Shown: positions 20,850 through 33,465 of the stretch, piece after piece
Numbering within the stretch: the stretch's first letter is position 1
How the letters are laid out: every line of letters begins with the position of its first letter
DNA from: Stictocephala bisonia
Taxonomy: Eukaryota; Arthropoda; Insecta; Hemiptera; Membracidae
Length of the DNA: 64,000 nt
NCBI GenBank assembly: GCA_035578905.1
Contig: JAQJVL010000178.1
Location: 1,000,249-1,064,248 of the forward strand
Direction: 5' to 3'
Translations under genes and position numbers: made by a program
Notes under the pieces: generated by a model
Told to the model about the DNA's origin: nothing
Database searches by the model: none
Seen by the model: the letters and a program-made list of their open reading frames with translations, nothing else

Positions 20850-21720
20850 GTCTGGAAACACCCAAACATTTTCTTTATTAATCTAAATATAAATACTAAA
20901 CTTCTAAAATATCAATAGCTATTAGACACTTACTTTTTGGAACATTGTTTAGTCATTTCATATTAACGGGAGACATCCTGTCCAGGGTATCTTCAATATT
21001 CTTTATGGAAGCCTATACATTGTGATTCATCACTTTAAGGAGGTTATAGTAGACTGAATTGGATGCCACAAACTGCATCTCTAAGGAATCACTCTATCAG
21101 AAAATAGAGCACATTGAGTATTGAAAATTGGTGATGTTCAACAATTTCATTTTAACTTCATTGTAAAATTGAAGAAGGGAGACAGTTCTAAAAGGTGAGT
21201 GTTAAGACTTTCCTAACATCAGAAATTATTTTTTATTTTTATAAGAAATTAATAAAATAAATCATTATCACTTATATTGTAATAAAAATGTATCAAAATT
21301 GTACTAATGAAACTAACTCAAAATAACAATTTTGTTTTATATCAATTAAACATTTAAAAATGTTTAAGACATTTACAGTAACACATTACTTTGGCAAGAA
21401 CCAAGTTAAAATAAAGTTGTCGAACATCACCAATTTTCAATACTCAAATTACTGTATTTTCTGATAAAGTGATTCCTTACAGATGCAGTTTGTGGCATTC
21501 AGTTCAGTTCACTATAACCTTTAAGGTGATGCATCACAAGATATAGGCTTACATAAAGAATATTGACGATACCCTCAACAGGAGTCCCTCGTTTATGTAA
21601 AATGACAAAAAATTGTTCCAAAAAGTAGGTGCCCAATCCCTACAATGATTGTAAACAGTTTCAAATTTATGTTTCGATGAATAAAGAATATATTTGGATG
21701 TCTCAACTTGACCTACATAA
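20850..21720. repeat. fold-back (long inverted repeat) element
   Basis: About 330 bases at 20850-21180 recur inverted at 21400-21720 with roughly 75-80 percent identity by eye. Clear anchors are GTATTGAAAATTGGTGATGT (21118) versus its inverse at 21425, GCCACAAACTGCATCT (21065) versus AGATGCAGTTTGTGGC (21481), and CTACTTTTTGGAAC-like ends. About 220 bases of AT-rich spacer. No coding. Confidence 0.75.
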
Positions 21721-22194
21721 CGTAATATGACAGTATAAATATTACGTTAAGTATCTTACATTAATTTTACAATGTACTGTATAAGTTGATCGTTTGCTGT
21801 ATTTGTTCAAGATGCTGCAATAAATTATTTATTTATTTATTCACAAAGTTACTATAATCAGTTACCTTTTTAATTTTAATCAGTATCTTGTAATTGTTCC
21901 TGTTATGTTTATCATGATGCTTGGAAAATGCTCCTCTTACCATATTTATTTTTCAATGTCAGTTTCCTAAGAACATCTTGAGTAAACCAAACAGAATATT
22001 TATTTTTTATAAATTTTTTAATTTTTAGTACACATGTGTATGTATAGCATACTTAATAATCAACTCTTAGCACTTTTCAACAGCTAAATAAATATGAACT
22101 AAACTATAAACAAGAGTCCAGTCATCACTCCTCAAATTACAAAATAGCTAATAAAAAATATCTTTTTTGTAGCAATAATAAAATCTAAAGCCTG

Positions 22195-22312
22195 TGCGTG
22201 AACTTTATTCAACGAGTGAAGTACTGACCGTTGGCTCAGTGGGGATTCGAACCTTGGACACTGCCCTCAGCAGTCCAAAGCCTCAGCCACTGAGCCACCA
22301 CAATGGCTTTTA
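22195..22312 (-). repeat. tRNA-like SINE or tRNA retropseudogene
   Basis: The minus strand carries a pol III A box (TGGCTCAGTGG, 22287-22297) and a B box (GGTTCGAATCC, 22243-22253) at normal tRNA spacing, with a hairpin TTGGACTGC...GCAGTGTCCAA between them. The T-stem and acceptor do not pair properly, so this is not a working tRNA. The sequence after the B box (AACGGTCAGTACTTCACTCG) would be the SINE body. Confidence 0.6.
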
Positions 22313-22319
22313 AGGTGTA

Positions 22320-22870
22320 CAAAAGCTATGGTCCAAAATAATTTCCAATGGTGGATGATGTAAATTAGCTGGGACCATTGGACTATCAGTCAGACATAGA
22401 GATAAGTTAACAGTTCTAAGTACAGGATCTGATGTAACTTTATTCAGATTAAAACATCATTATACGACTTTAAATCATATAATTACAGTAAATTATTAAT
22501 TAATAATTAACTTACATGATGAACTACCATTGAAGTTAGAATTAACACCATTAATTGCATTTATATTATCACCAAGCGAGACAAAATAACTAGAGAACCA
22601 ATCTTTAATGTACTTAAAATGAAGAGAAATATTTGGAATATATCAGGCAATTACAATTGGGGGAAAAATATACAATTTAAGAAATATTTTTAAAAGAGTT
22701 GTAGCAATAATTACCCAAAGTGAATCTATCAAATCAAGGTCAATAAAAAGCAGCTGAGTAGGATATAAATCAGCAGATAGGCGGCGGTGAATAGCTAACA
22801 ATACCCCAGCAACTCTTTTTTTTCAAAAAGATTTTGTAATATTGTATTAGTTTCTATATTTTCTCGATAG
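22320..22870 (-). pseudogene. LINE endonuclease fragment
   Basis: Minus-strand reading across frames gives GVLLAIHRRLSADL, FIDLDLIDSLWV (about 22690-22815) and, near the end, LCLTDSPMVPANLHHPPLEI (about 22330-22400), the layout of an APE endonuclease of a CR1/Jockey-type ORF2. No reverse transcriptase follows. The tRNA-like repeat abuts its 3' side. Confidence 0.55.
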
Positions 22871-23235
22871 TATAGCACTCACCATAGCAGAGGTTGTGCT
22901 AGTAATTGACTAATCTGATTGTAGGCTTTAATACACATACTAGCGGTGAATTTCGCTGCACCAAGGTTACCAACCCTCATACTACATTTACTGCCCCAGA
23001 AATTCTCCTTTCTCAGTTCCTTGAACTCAGGTAAATATTACTTTGAAAACTGGGTTGAGTATTAATTGTAGTGTATATGAATATTTTTATGGCACTTATT
23101 TGCACATTGTTCAGTTAGTAATGATTTTTAGTTAATCCTAGTTTTTTGATTATATTTGTATGTGTTTAAAAATTAGTGCAGTAAAAATATTGATGCAAAT
23201 TGAAACTTGTCATGGTTAAACACTTTCCTGTTTAA

Positions 23236-23904
23236 CCCTCCTAGTGTTCACTATGTATCCTGAAAATGTTGGGCGGATTTAGCTTGATTTCCAGACATTT
23301 GTTTGAAAAATAATATAAAATATATTTATTATTATAAATACATACTATTATATATCATTTTATTTGTTATATTACACTGAATATTTTACAATATGTTTTA
23401 TGTACATACCTTCATTTTGAAAAATTTTGTGCATCCAAAACTGAAGAAAAAATTTTTTTCGTTGTTTTAGAAAAGTTTTCACTGTTACCATGGAAATAAA
23501 ATAACACAAACAAACAAATCCAGGATAGCCATCTTGTTCAAAATTTAGTAAACTTTAAAAATATATACAATATATACAAATGTTTTGCTCAGCAAAAATT
23601 GGAAAGGACAAAAAACAAACGTAAACACCGGCGAGTCAAGATGGCCGATCCTCCTTCACTGACTGTTACAGCTATTTTGTAAACAAATCACAATTCTCTC
23701 GATGCGTGTAATCGATCATACTCGACTATCGATTATTCGGTATCATCTCCTGTTTCGATTGATACCACATAGTGTATTATTGACGGAACGATAATGCCAG
23801 AATAGCATATGTAACAATGGACTGCACAGTTGCCGACGCATCGGCAATAAACATTGACGAGACGTACTGAATTGCCGACGCATCGGCAATAAACAACAGG
23901 AGGG
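23236..23904. mobile_element. piggyBac-type MITE, 669 bp
   Basis: TTAA at 23232-23235 and 23905-23908. Ends CCCTCCTAGTGTTCACT and inverse CCCTCCTGTTGTTTATT. The right part repeats TTGCCGACGCATCGGCAATA twice (about 23832 and 23873), itself an imperfect palindrome. No coding. Different family from the CCCTAG MITE at 3157. Confidence 0.8.
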
Positions 23905-24377
23905 TTAAACAAATTTATGAACATTTTAATTAAAAACCTTGAACCCTTTTAATGCCAACCGGACAAAAAAGATTCATTATAAAGTTCAAAAATAAACTTT
24001 AAATCGATTTAGAACTATCTCTTATTTATTAACATATATCTTTATAAAAAAACCAATTGTAGTATGTTTGTATAATATTTAGTTATATTTTAATACAAAA
24101 GGTTTCAAAACCTGTCACAAAACAGCTGTTTTGAACAACATTAAAATTGCCATAAATTTTTTGTGTTTGTGAAATTTCATCAGGTTGTCAATAACTAAAT
24201 TGTCTTAAGAGTAAAGTGATTGAATAGAACCCACCTTTTTTATCATGGTCATAAGGATGCCAAAAGAAAAAAAACAAAATTTTTTATGTAGTAAATTTAT
24301 TTGTAGTAAAAATAGCATATATAGTGTAAGGCTATTTTTAATATGTTACTTTAATAGTCTTAATAATGTCTTTAATA

Positions 24378-24665
24378 AGTCTTTAATCCTAGATCGCAAA
24401 TACAGGTGCTTTGCATGCTATTTTCAAATGTATGCGCGATCATGGAAGTAGGCACGTTGCATGCTCTTTTGTAAAACTCAATTAAACATATGTTTATCAT
24501 CAAGCAAGCACGACAAACTTGATACAATTGATGCAGAATGTTCTGTTCATATTATTTTTGTATACAGTTTTATAAACATAGGAATACAACTTGGAACTCC
24601 CGCTCAATTCTCGCCAGATGGGGGTCGGGAGTGGGAAAAATGGCCAATGTTTGTCGCATAACTGT
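24378..24665. mobile_element. partial second copy of the CCCTAG MITE
   Basis: Starts TTAATCCTAGATCGCAAATA and ends near TTTGTCGCATAAC. It matches the right third of the 3157-4178 MITE in inverse orientation, including ACATATGTTTATCATCAAGC-like and GAATGTTCTGTTCAT segments and the CCCGCTCAATTC motif. The rest is missing. A stray end TGAACCCTTTTAATGCCAAC lies at 23941. The interval 24670-25075 holds nothing I can name. Confidence 0.65.
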
Positions 24666-25393
24666 ATAACAACAAATTGTCGGAATCAGGTGTACCAACT
24701 ATCAGTCTACAGAGAATGAAATACTCTAGCCAACAAAATAAATTGCAATGTTGAAGGTGCTTTGGTTGTTTTACCAAAGATTTTTTTGTATACACTTGTT
24801 TCCTTGTTTTTTCAAAAGCCAGTAATGGCACGTTATGTGCTGCTGTAAAACGTTGTATTAAATAAGTTATTTATTGTGATATAAACAAATAAAAAATTGC
24901 GTAGAAAGCCAGAGAGATGTTGCATTGATTTTTACCGTCTCGAGGATATTTCGTGCTGTAGGTTAGCAATCGTCACGTGACAAAGATGATGTAGAAGAAG
25001 AGGCCAGAGGGGCCGTTAGTTTACGTGTAGCCATCTTGTAGTGTAGTTTATTTACAATCTATTTTAGTAATTTTTAGAGCAGTTTAGTGGAAGTGACAGT
25101 GCATAAAAGAAAAATTAGTTTTAGGCATTGTTCAACAAGTACATCTAATAAACATTATATTAGGCCTATATTTATATAAAAACACTAGCACTAGCATGTC
25201 AAAATCATAATAATAACAATCCTTAATACAAATAATGCAATATAGGGCTAAAAACAGGCTGGATAACTAAGAGTGAGTAAAATATTTAAATTTTTAGTGT
25301 ATTTTGATTTTACAACCATGTATCTAGCAGTAGAACAAATTATGAACTTGGACAGCTACGTTACACTGTTGATATGTTGTTTGACGCCGTTAA

Positions 25394-27915
25394 CCCTCTG
25401 ATGGTTCACTATTTTACCTCTGGTGGTTCAGCCCATTTTTGCCAATTTGCAGCCTTATTTTTAAAAATCTGTAAAAAATTTATTTTTTATCTAAATAGGG
25501 TTTCATAATTTTGTTCATAGAACTATGGAGTATTATTATATGTATTTCAAAATGACTCACCAAGTAGTTTGGGATTTTCCTTAACGGAGAGAAGAAGAAG
25601 AAGAAAATCCACAATGTTTTTCACACTTTACACACACACAAAATTTTCACTATGTACAATACAAAAATTCTAAGATAGCCTTTTTGTGCAGAATTTATAA
25701 CTGAATAAGAAAATATAAACTTGTAAGGACTTCATTACTAAAATAAATAAGTTATGTACAAAAAACTATATACAGGCGCAATGGTGAAAACCGCTCAATC
25801 TGACACACTCCCGCTGATGGGAGCTCTTCTTTTCCTGTTACCCCTAGATGGTCTCCAGAAGTGTTGTAATTTGTGGAAGCACTCCCTGTGGACTCCACAG
25901 TTGCACCCTGGACACCAGTAGCTAGATCTGCCCCTTTTTTTAGTGGCTTGCAAATTTCGCATTTCCTTTCTTGCCTGTTCGGTAGCCTTTCAAGTTTGTG
26001 GTTTCCATCTCCAGCTGGACCAGGACCATGTGCAGGGGCTTCTTCAGTTGGTGCTAAAGACTCCACTATAGAAATAATAAAATCTCTGCGTGAAATGGGT
26101 TTGTCTGTATTCAGTTTATAGAGTACATAGGCGTTGAAGAGCGCTATGTCTATTATATTGAAGAATATCTTCTTCCAATGTTTTGATGTGTGGTGGTTGC
26201 ATGAATTATGATAAACCTGTTTGTCACTTACACCAACGCCACCCATAAACTGGTTGTACTTGTGAATTACAATTGGCTTCAAGCCAACAACATTGGTTTT
26301 TTTTGCTTTGGACAATCCTGTCTTCAGCATGGGTTGCTGTAGAAATTAGAAAAACTGGTTTTCTGGTTATGGCCTGTCTAAAATTTACAATTAGAACATT
26401 CCCTTGTCTGAAGTAAAGGCTTTCTCTTGGTGGTAACTTGGCCTTCATTACAGTTTCTGATAAAAATTTAGATCTCCTGTTTATTGTTCCAGTTAGGTAG
26501 GTTTTTCTGGCAAAAGGTTTATTGGCGAGTGGTACTTTAGTGTAAAAGTTATCTGTAAACAGATGGTGACCTTTGTCTAACAATGAGCCCTTCTCCATTA
26601 CTTCAAAAATAACTTTTTCAGTAAAAGGTGTGTTTACCCCAGGAGTTGCCAAGTAATCTTTTCCACTATAAAGTTCTATGTGATGAACATAATTTGTAAC
26701 ACTGTCGCAAGACTCAAATTTTTTAATTCCATATTGCTTATGTTTTTTATTAGGCATGTACATTATGAATGGGCAACGATTTTTCATGCCTATCAGGCTC
26801 TCATCTATACAGACATTTTGCCAAGGATGAAAAAATTGTTTGAAAACATGGTTGAAGTGATCCAGAAAATACCTAACCTTGATCCAAGGATCATAATCAG
26901 GCTGATCCTTGCGCACTCCTTCCCTAGATGTAAGATGAAAATTGGATAAAATAATTTCAAAGCGGTTCTCAGTCATAGTTTGGGAGAAAAAAACATTGTG
27001 TTGTGATCGCCTAGTATCCCATAAAGACCTTCTAGGCTTATTACTTTCCCCGTTGAGCCCCATGTTTATCAAAATGCTAAAAAACTTTTTCATTTCATTG
27101 ATCGACACATCGACCCATTTTTTTATTCTGCTAAACCTTTTCAATGAGCCAGAATCTCTTTTGTTGGTAAAAATCTTTTGTGCATACATGTTTGTTTCAT
27201 TGACAATTTTGGCCCGAAAATTAGCATTGAAAAATACAAAACATAGGCTAGGGGTGGGCTGTACCTAGGTGGCATATCCCTAGGCCCAGGATGTCTTACT
27301 CTAAAGTTAGGGCCTATGTCGATTTCTGTCTCAGGTGGATAGACTCTGACCCAGGGATTATTAGGTGGAATAATATTTGGTGGTGTAATAGGCCTTGAAG
27401 AATCATCATCATTACTTACGTTTTCACTGTCAAAAGTTTCAAGTTCACAAAAGTCGGGAACAAATTCCTCCCCACTTCCAGACGAATAGTCAAGGAGCTC
27501 ATAGTCTGATGGGACGTCATCTGCATCAAATCACTGTCACTAGATTCACCAGAATCATTGAATAACTCCCTATCAATCTCACTCGTATGTAATTCAGACA
27601 TTTTCACGTAAAAGCCACTAAAAACGAAACACTATTACGACCAAAAACAACGAAGATGCGACACAGTAGTAAAAAACAATGGCGCGCTGACAGTTGGAAC
27701 TGTCAAGTATGGAGTTGTTTTAGTCTAGGCCAATGCCATCCAAATAAAACTTTCACCAGACTAAACAGTATAACCAGCTCTTTCAAATGACATATGATAT
27801 AGGATGTTTAGTAAAGATGAACACCCGTAAGAAACGAAATAGTGAAGGTCGATTTTTCGACTCTAAACCATGGCAGATACGTTGGTCGAACGTTCGACAT
27901 TAAACCATCGGAGGG
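25394..27915 (-). mobile_element. complete piggyBac element, 2.5 kb
   Basis: TTAA at 25390-25393 and 27916-27919, with inverted ends CCCTCTGATGGTTCA and CCCTCCGATGGTTTA. One degraded transposase gene on the minus strand. Inserted in ORF1 of the LINE described above. Confidence 0.9.
25752..27607 (-). pseudogene. piggyBac transposase, frameshifted and catalytically damaged
   Basis: N-terminal acidic part from 27607 (SELHTSEIDRELFNDSGESS), a frameshift near 27520, then the main catalytic part 27189-26224 and, after another frameshift near 26330, the C-terminal part 26330-25752. The first and second aspartates are visible (NVCIDESLIG and LFTDNFYTK). The third, in GGVDxSD of relatives, is Gly (MGGVGVSDKQ). 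The C-terminal cysteine tail is short (CEICKPL only). About 580 codons in all, normal for the family. Not closely similar to the transposase at 37-1887. Confidence 0.9.
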
Positions 27916-27916
27916 T

Positions 27917-28850
27917 TAAAGGAGTGGTACAGAATAATGTACAGATGAATGATAAAATGGACAAAATCATTAAAGGTTCCCAGAGTACTACTCGGGAAGA
28001 TGCTAAGATACAACCTACAGTGACAGAGGAAATTATGCCTTCCTTGAGTAATGTAAAGAAAAATTATGGCCGTGGAAGAGGCAAGATCATTCCAAATACT
28101 ATTGATTTCAATGGTGCAGAACAACCAAAAGTAGGCCTAGGCCTACAAAATAAGTCAAACTTCTATTCTCATGAGTCGACATCAGACACATCTTCATCTT
28201 ACACCAAGCCTAAGCAGCAAGTGATGGATCAATTGGATGACGATAAGATTGACGAAGGTGGGTGGAAGACTTTTGTTTACAATAATAGATCAAAGACCTA
28301 TACAGAAGGCACTGACAAAGGGACTAAAAACTATTTTAATAGTAAGTTTAGTGCTAAACGTGTCAGTTTGAACAAAACTAAAAGTTATTCTGATGCTTTA
28401 ATTGGCAAAAGGACTGATTCAGCAATAAAGTGTGCTCAAATTAAACCAATAGCAAGGAAGAAAGCAGTTTTTCTTTCTAGGTTAAGCCCAGAAGTTACCT
28501 GTAAGGACACTGAGAAAATCCTCATTGGTGAGTTGAATTTGAACTATTTCAAGTGTACGAAAATCAGAAAAAAAAAAAAAGAGAAGGATACTCCTCATTT
28601 CATATTCAAATAAATGAAAACAATTTTGACAAAGTGTTAAATGTGGATCTGTGGCCCAAAGGCTGTTTATTATCTTCCATCAAGGGAGTACTTCGAGAAG
28701 ATCTTAAAGTTATTTTGTTACCAGTAACCAACCCTTTTTTTAGGTTTTTAAATAACGAGAATGAGTGTACCATTCAACCTGGAAGTCTTGGAATTGCAAC
28801 TTCCGCAGATAGATTAGGTGAGTTTTCCAATTCCATAGTCTTTTATTAAT
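27917..28850 (+). pseudogene. LINE ORF1 with RRM-like C-terminal domain
   Basis: KGVVQNNVQMNDKMDKIIKG leads into a charged, low-complexity region, then VFLSRLSPEVTCKDTEKILI. After a frameshift at a 12-A run (28568-28579) comes REGYSSFHIQINENNFDKVL and VDLWPKGCLL, the signature of ORF1 C-terminal domains in insect LINEs. The open frame drawn from 27870 begins inside the piggyBac end and is misleading; the true N-terminus likely lies before 25390 (VSSSRTNYELGQLRYTVDM). Confidence 0.7.
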
Positions 28851-28859
28851 GCTCAATCA

Positions 28860-30165
28860 ATGAGAGACAAATTATTTGAGATTGACATTTTCCTTAGTGA
28901 CCTAAATAGTGACATCTTCTGTGTTAACGAACACTGGCTTGCCGAAGTTGAAATTAACTATTATATCCCCACAGGCTATGAATTATGTTCGAGCTTTTGC
29001 AGGCAAACCCTTACACACGGTGGAGCTGCAATTTATGTGAAAAAGGACTTAGTCTTCAAATATAAGGCAATAGATGTAAGGAAATTTTGTGAAGAAAAAC
29101 AGTTTGAAGCTGTGGCTGTTATTTTCCCTGATGTAAATATAATTTTAGCAACAGTATATCGTACCCCGGACTCTAATGTAGATGTATATATTAATATTTT
29201 CTCTGAATTCATAACCTCATTTCATAGATTTAACGGCTGTAAACATTTCATTTGTTGTGACCATTGACATTAAGGACACTGACAATAAAACTAAAAGTTT
29301 TTTAAATATGCTCAGATCACATGATTGTTATTGCTTAAATGACAAGGCTACTCGGTATGAATCCTGTCTTGACAACATAATTTCAAACATTGGTGCTAGC
29401 AGCAGTGATAATCTTTGTAAAGTAGTTCAACCTCACATTTCTGACCACTCGGGTTTGGCAATGGAAATACTCGTGGAAGACTCTTAAATTGTCTCCAGTG
29501 AAAATAGGTCTGATATTAAATCAGTAACCTTTAGGCAGCTTGGTGTAAATAATGTAAATAATTTTAGAAATAGATTAACTAGTATTAATTGGTGTAACTT
29601 GCTACCAAATGTTTGCTCTGTTGATCAAACTTGTAAATATTTTTTAGATATAGTTCATGAAAATTTTAATGAGTGTTGTCCATTGATAACTAAGGAAATA
29701 AGGCCTAACCTTAACAATCTTTCTAAACCTAAAAGGTTTATATTGGTATACACCATATTTATATAATCTTAGATCTATGATGTTGCTGTTAGTATACAAG
29801 ACTAACTTAGAGTATAGAGAATTGTATACTAGGATTAAGAAACTCTATAAGTCAAAAATCAAACTTGCAAAAAATCTGCAAATGAACATTTTATTTTGAA
29901 TTCAAAGAAACCATGCAAAGCTGCATGGAAGGTAATTAATTCTGAGACTCGGAAAACTTGTAGGCCTAAGTCTCGGGAAGATATTCCAGTCCCCGCTGAT
30001 GTTTTTAACAAGCACTATGTAAATATTAGTAATATAGTTAGACCTAAGGATCCACCAATTAGTTAAAGTAGTAATCTTAATGCCAAAGAAATTTTATTGT
30101 ATAATAACAACAATACTTACTCGGAGGGCTTTGAATGGCACAATATTTCTACTGAAGATATGATT
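28860..30165 (+). pseudogene. LINE ORF2 endonuclease region
   Basis: SMRDKLFEIDIFLSDLNSDI, FCVNEHWLAEVEI, GGAAIYVKKDLVF, ILATVYRTPDS and, after a frameshift at 29260, SFLNMLRSHDCYCLNDKAT, LDNIISNI and HISDHSGLAMEIL. These are the metal- and phosphate-binding elements of an APE endonuclease, including the terminal SDH. The linker to about 30165 is broken by stops. Confidence 0.8.
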
Positions 30166-30171
30166 TCTCAT

Positions 30172-30173
30172 AT

Positions 30174-30212
<39 letters not shown>

Positions 30213-31430
30213 TTTCAGATTTACATGACAGCTACAGGACATGATACTTATAAAACTCTTGTACATAATAATTAACATATTCCCAAAACAGCCATCTTAA
30301 CTAAACATAATTTAATCCTAAACTTCTTAAATTAAACAATCATACTAAACTAAACTGCTGGCAGCTAAAAAAACAATATCAAACTCACTTTATTACAATT
30401 CACAATATAAATTATTGAACTCTTTATATTTAAGGTAAAATACAAAATTTACACATAGTATACATATACTTCTCCATAAGTAAATTCAAAATAAAAGGTT
30501 GCTACATTTCGTTAAAATACTCTTCAACTTATCATTAAAAATATCAAACGCAAATTGATTTAAATTAAGAAATCTTAGAGTCTTATATAACGGAAAATCA
30601 TAATGTGAAACCGTTCTACATCTAGGCAAGGCAAATAAATTAAACTCTCTAAAAATATGATGTGGTACATGTAAACCTATGATACTTAATAAATACGGAC
30701 TATCAATGGAATTATTAAACAACTTACATACAAAACTAATTGAAGCTAGTTCTCTCCTTGTGGACAACATTTTAACTGAAAACATCTCTCTTAAATTAGA
30801 AGTAGGGGTATCATAAGGGCATACATAATTAAACTTTTTATAAAATAGGAATTTAAGAAATTTGTTCTGTATTTTCTCCAAATTACCAGACTCCATTAAA
30901 TTCATTGAGCTCCAAATAACCGAACAATACTCTAATTTACTTCTTATAAGGGTTCTATACAATGTTAAAATTGTTTCGGTATCATGAAGAAATTTTGAAT
31001 TTCTTTTGACAAAACCCAGAAGTTTATATGCATTTGCCTGCAGCATGTGGACATGATCATTAAAACTTAAAGAGGAGTTAAAAACTACACCTAAATCTTT
31101 AATTTTAGAAAGACTTTTTAGAGGTTCATTATTTATTAAATAAACATTTGGATTAAGAATATTTTTCCGTGAGTAGGACATGGCAAAACACTTGTTTACA
31201 TTCAATTCTAATTTATTAGTAGAACACCAATAGTACAACTGATTTATAGAATTTTGTAATAAGTTAACATCAGAGTCGTTCTTTATAGGTCTGTACAGCT
31301 TGAGATCGTCCGCAAACAATAAACACTTACAGTCCGAAAAACAGCGGGGGAGGTCATTAATAAATAATAAAAACAGAAGAGGTCCTAAATTTGATCCCTG
31401 AGGAACACCTGAAGAGCCTACATACACAGA
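30172..31430 (-). mobile_element. 5'-truncated LINE inserted in ORF2 of the plus-strand LINE
   Basis: Its ORF2 piece (31427-30486, 313 codons, no stop) starts in the reverse transcriptase at SSGVPQGSNLGPLLFLLFIN. It has the catalytic box LLFADDLKLY, then LGVVFNSSLSFNDHV, LYRTLIRSKLEYCSVIWSS and the terminal LNLNQFAFDIFNDKLKSILT. The 3' UTR ends in a (TTTA)n stretch at 30172-30212 that marks the tail. Unbroken reading implies a fairly young copy. Target duplication is not clear. Confidence 0.85.
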
Positions 31431-33465
31431 AGAATTTATATTTGAAATTATTAATAGGTTAGGAAACTCTAGGTCAGAGGATTTCTACGGAATGTCAAAT
31501 TTTGTTTTAAAACAAGTGATTGATTTATTGAAACATCCTTTAGTACAGCGGTTCTCAACCTTTTAGCACTGGCCCTTTGAATACTGAAGATAGCTCACGC
31601 CTCCCCTCCAGTCAATAATTTGTTGGTTCAAGTTAGAACAGTGAAATTATGAATCTGACGATGCTAACTCTACGTTAGCAAAAGCTGGGATGCAAAATAA
31701 AAATCCAGATATATTTAAATACGAAAGTTTATTTGATGGTTTTGAAAGTTTTGTTTTTTAACAAAATATATATTTCTTAATTTTTATCTTTGTACCCTCA
31801 CGCCTCCCCTGAAATTCTCTCACGCCCCCCCAGGGGGGCGCGCCCCCCAGGTTGAGAACCCCTGCTTTAGTATACTTAATCAATAGAATGTTTAATGAAG
31901 GAACTTATTCATGTTCTTTGAAAGTTAATGTAACTGTGCCTGTATATAAGAAAGGAGATAGGTCTCTGCCTGACAGCTACAGGCCTATATCGCTGATGCC
32001 AATTATACCTAAAGTAGTAGAAAGTGTAATGAAAGAACAACTTAGTAATTACTTTGAGTCAAATAATATTCTGTCATCCTCCCAATATGGTTTTAGGCAA
32101 GGTTTTTCAACCATTAAAGCTGTGGAGGATATTGTGTTGTATACTCAAAACTGCTTTGAAAGGAAGGAGGATATTTGTACTTCCCTATTAGACCTAACTA
32201 AAGCTTTTGATGTTGTGTCTCATGGCATACTTGCCGAAAAAGTAGAATGTTATGGTATAAAAAATAAAGAATTAGACTTAATGATCTGTACAATAGAAAG
32301 CAGTTGGTAAAGGTTGGTAACCAGAGATATCATCTTCTGGAGGTTACGAGTGGTGTGCCACAAGGCTCTGTGCTCAGACCCTTTCTTTTTATTGTTTATG
32401 TAAACGATCTGCCTAAATTTGTCCCTATGAAGGCTGTGCTTTACGCAGACACCACCTTTCTAAACTCTGGCTGTGATTTAGATTTAGATAAAAGAGAACA
32501 CAAAGATATCTTTAAAAAATCTTATGTCTGGTTTGAAACAAATAATCTGGTAGTCAATGAAAATAAAACTGAATCAATTGTTTTTAGTCTCAAACAAATG
32601 GAAAATAAAAATATTAAACTGCTTGGAATCCATCTTGATAGTAAGTTAAGGTGGGATGTCCACACTGATCATGTATGCTGCACGCTTTCACGAGTTGTTT
32701 ACCTTCTAAGGAGATTAAGGATTTGTGCAAGCCTAGATATAGTTCTTAGTGCGTATTATGCCTTTTTTCACAGTCATATTTTATATGGAATAACTGTGGA
32801 GCAACTCCCCTGGTGCCAAGCAAGTATTTATTTGGCAAAAAAGGCTATTAGAGCTATTGTGGGCCTACTAGATCATGAATCCTGTAAAACCTTGTTCTTA
32901 AATTTACAAATACTTACTGTACCTTCTTTATTTATTCAGCAGTGTCTTAACTACACAAAAGAACACCTTGATGAATATACTCTCAGGGGTGATTGTCATG
33001 AACATTACACTAGAAATAGAAATATGTTGGAAAGCAATTATGTTAGACTTAGAAGATCACAAAATAATTTTAAACAAATAGGAATTAAATTGTTTAACAA
33101 GTTACCATTCAGAATCAAAACCTCTAATGTATAGATTTAAAATTGTTATACATAGGTGGCTAAAGAGCAAATGTTTTTATGACGTTGAAGACTATTTCTT
33201 AGCTGATATGAAGGCTATTTTAATGTACAGTTTTAAAAATAATCACTGTTTTTATGAATTAATAGATCATGTTTATGCTACCAGATACCAAACTAATATT
33301 GCCGTAAGTACACCTTTAGTAACAAAAACAATAAATACAACAAATGATTTCTATATTGCCCACATCTTATTTCAAAATTTACCACAAGAGTTGAAAATAT
33401 TAGGGGTATACAGCTCAAATGTATATAAGAAAAAAAATTATGACTTGGCTATTTCAAATGGGTAG
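31430..33465 (+). pseudogene. LINE ORF2 reverse transcriptase, interrupted by a hAT MITE
   Basis: RLGNSRSEDFYGMSNFVLKQ and DLLKHPLV precede the MITE; VYLINRMFNEGTYSCSLKVN, VPVYKKGDRSLPDSYRPISL, SSSQYGFRQGFST and LLDLTKAFDVVSH follow. Then come TSGVPQGSVLRPFLFIVYVND, VLYADTTF (catalytic DD changed to DT), LLGIHLDSKLRW and the C-terminal thumb to 33465, with a few frameshifts (32305 and 33130). The altered catalytic aspartate confirms inactivity. Confidence 0.85.
31546..31864. mobile_element. hAT-type MITE, 319 bp
   Basis: Exact 8-bp target duplication CTTTAGTA at 31538-31545 and 31865-31872. Inverted ends CAGCGGTTCTCAACCTTTT and inverse CAGGGGTTCTCAACCTGG. GC-rich inner palindromes near 31825-31850. 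No coding. Removal restores the LINE reading HPLVYLIN. Confidence 0.95.

Noticed and set aside
22195..22312. Functional tRNA gene
   Set aside because: T-stem and acceptor pairing fail despite good pol III boxes.
27870..27916. ATG at 27870 as the true start of LINE ORF1
   Set aside because: These bases are inside the piggyBac terminal region; the LINE frame instead continues from before 25390.
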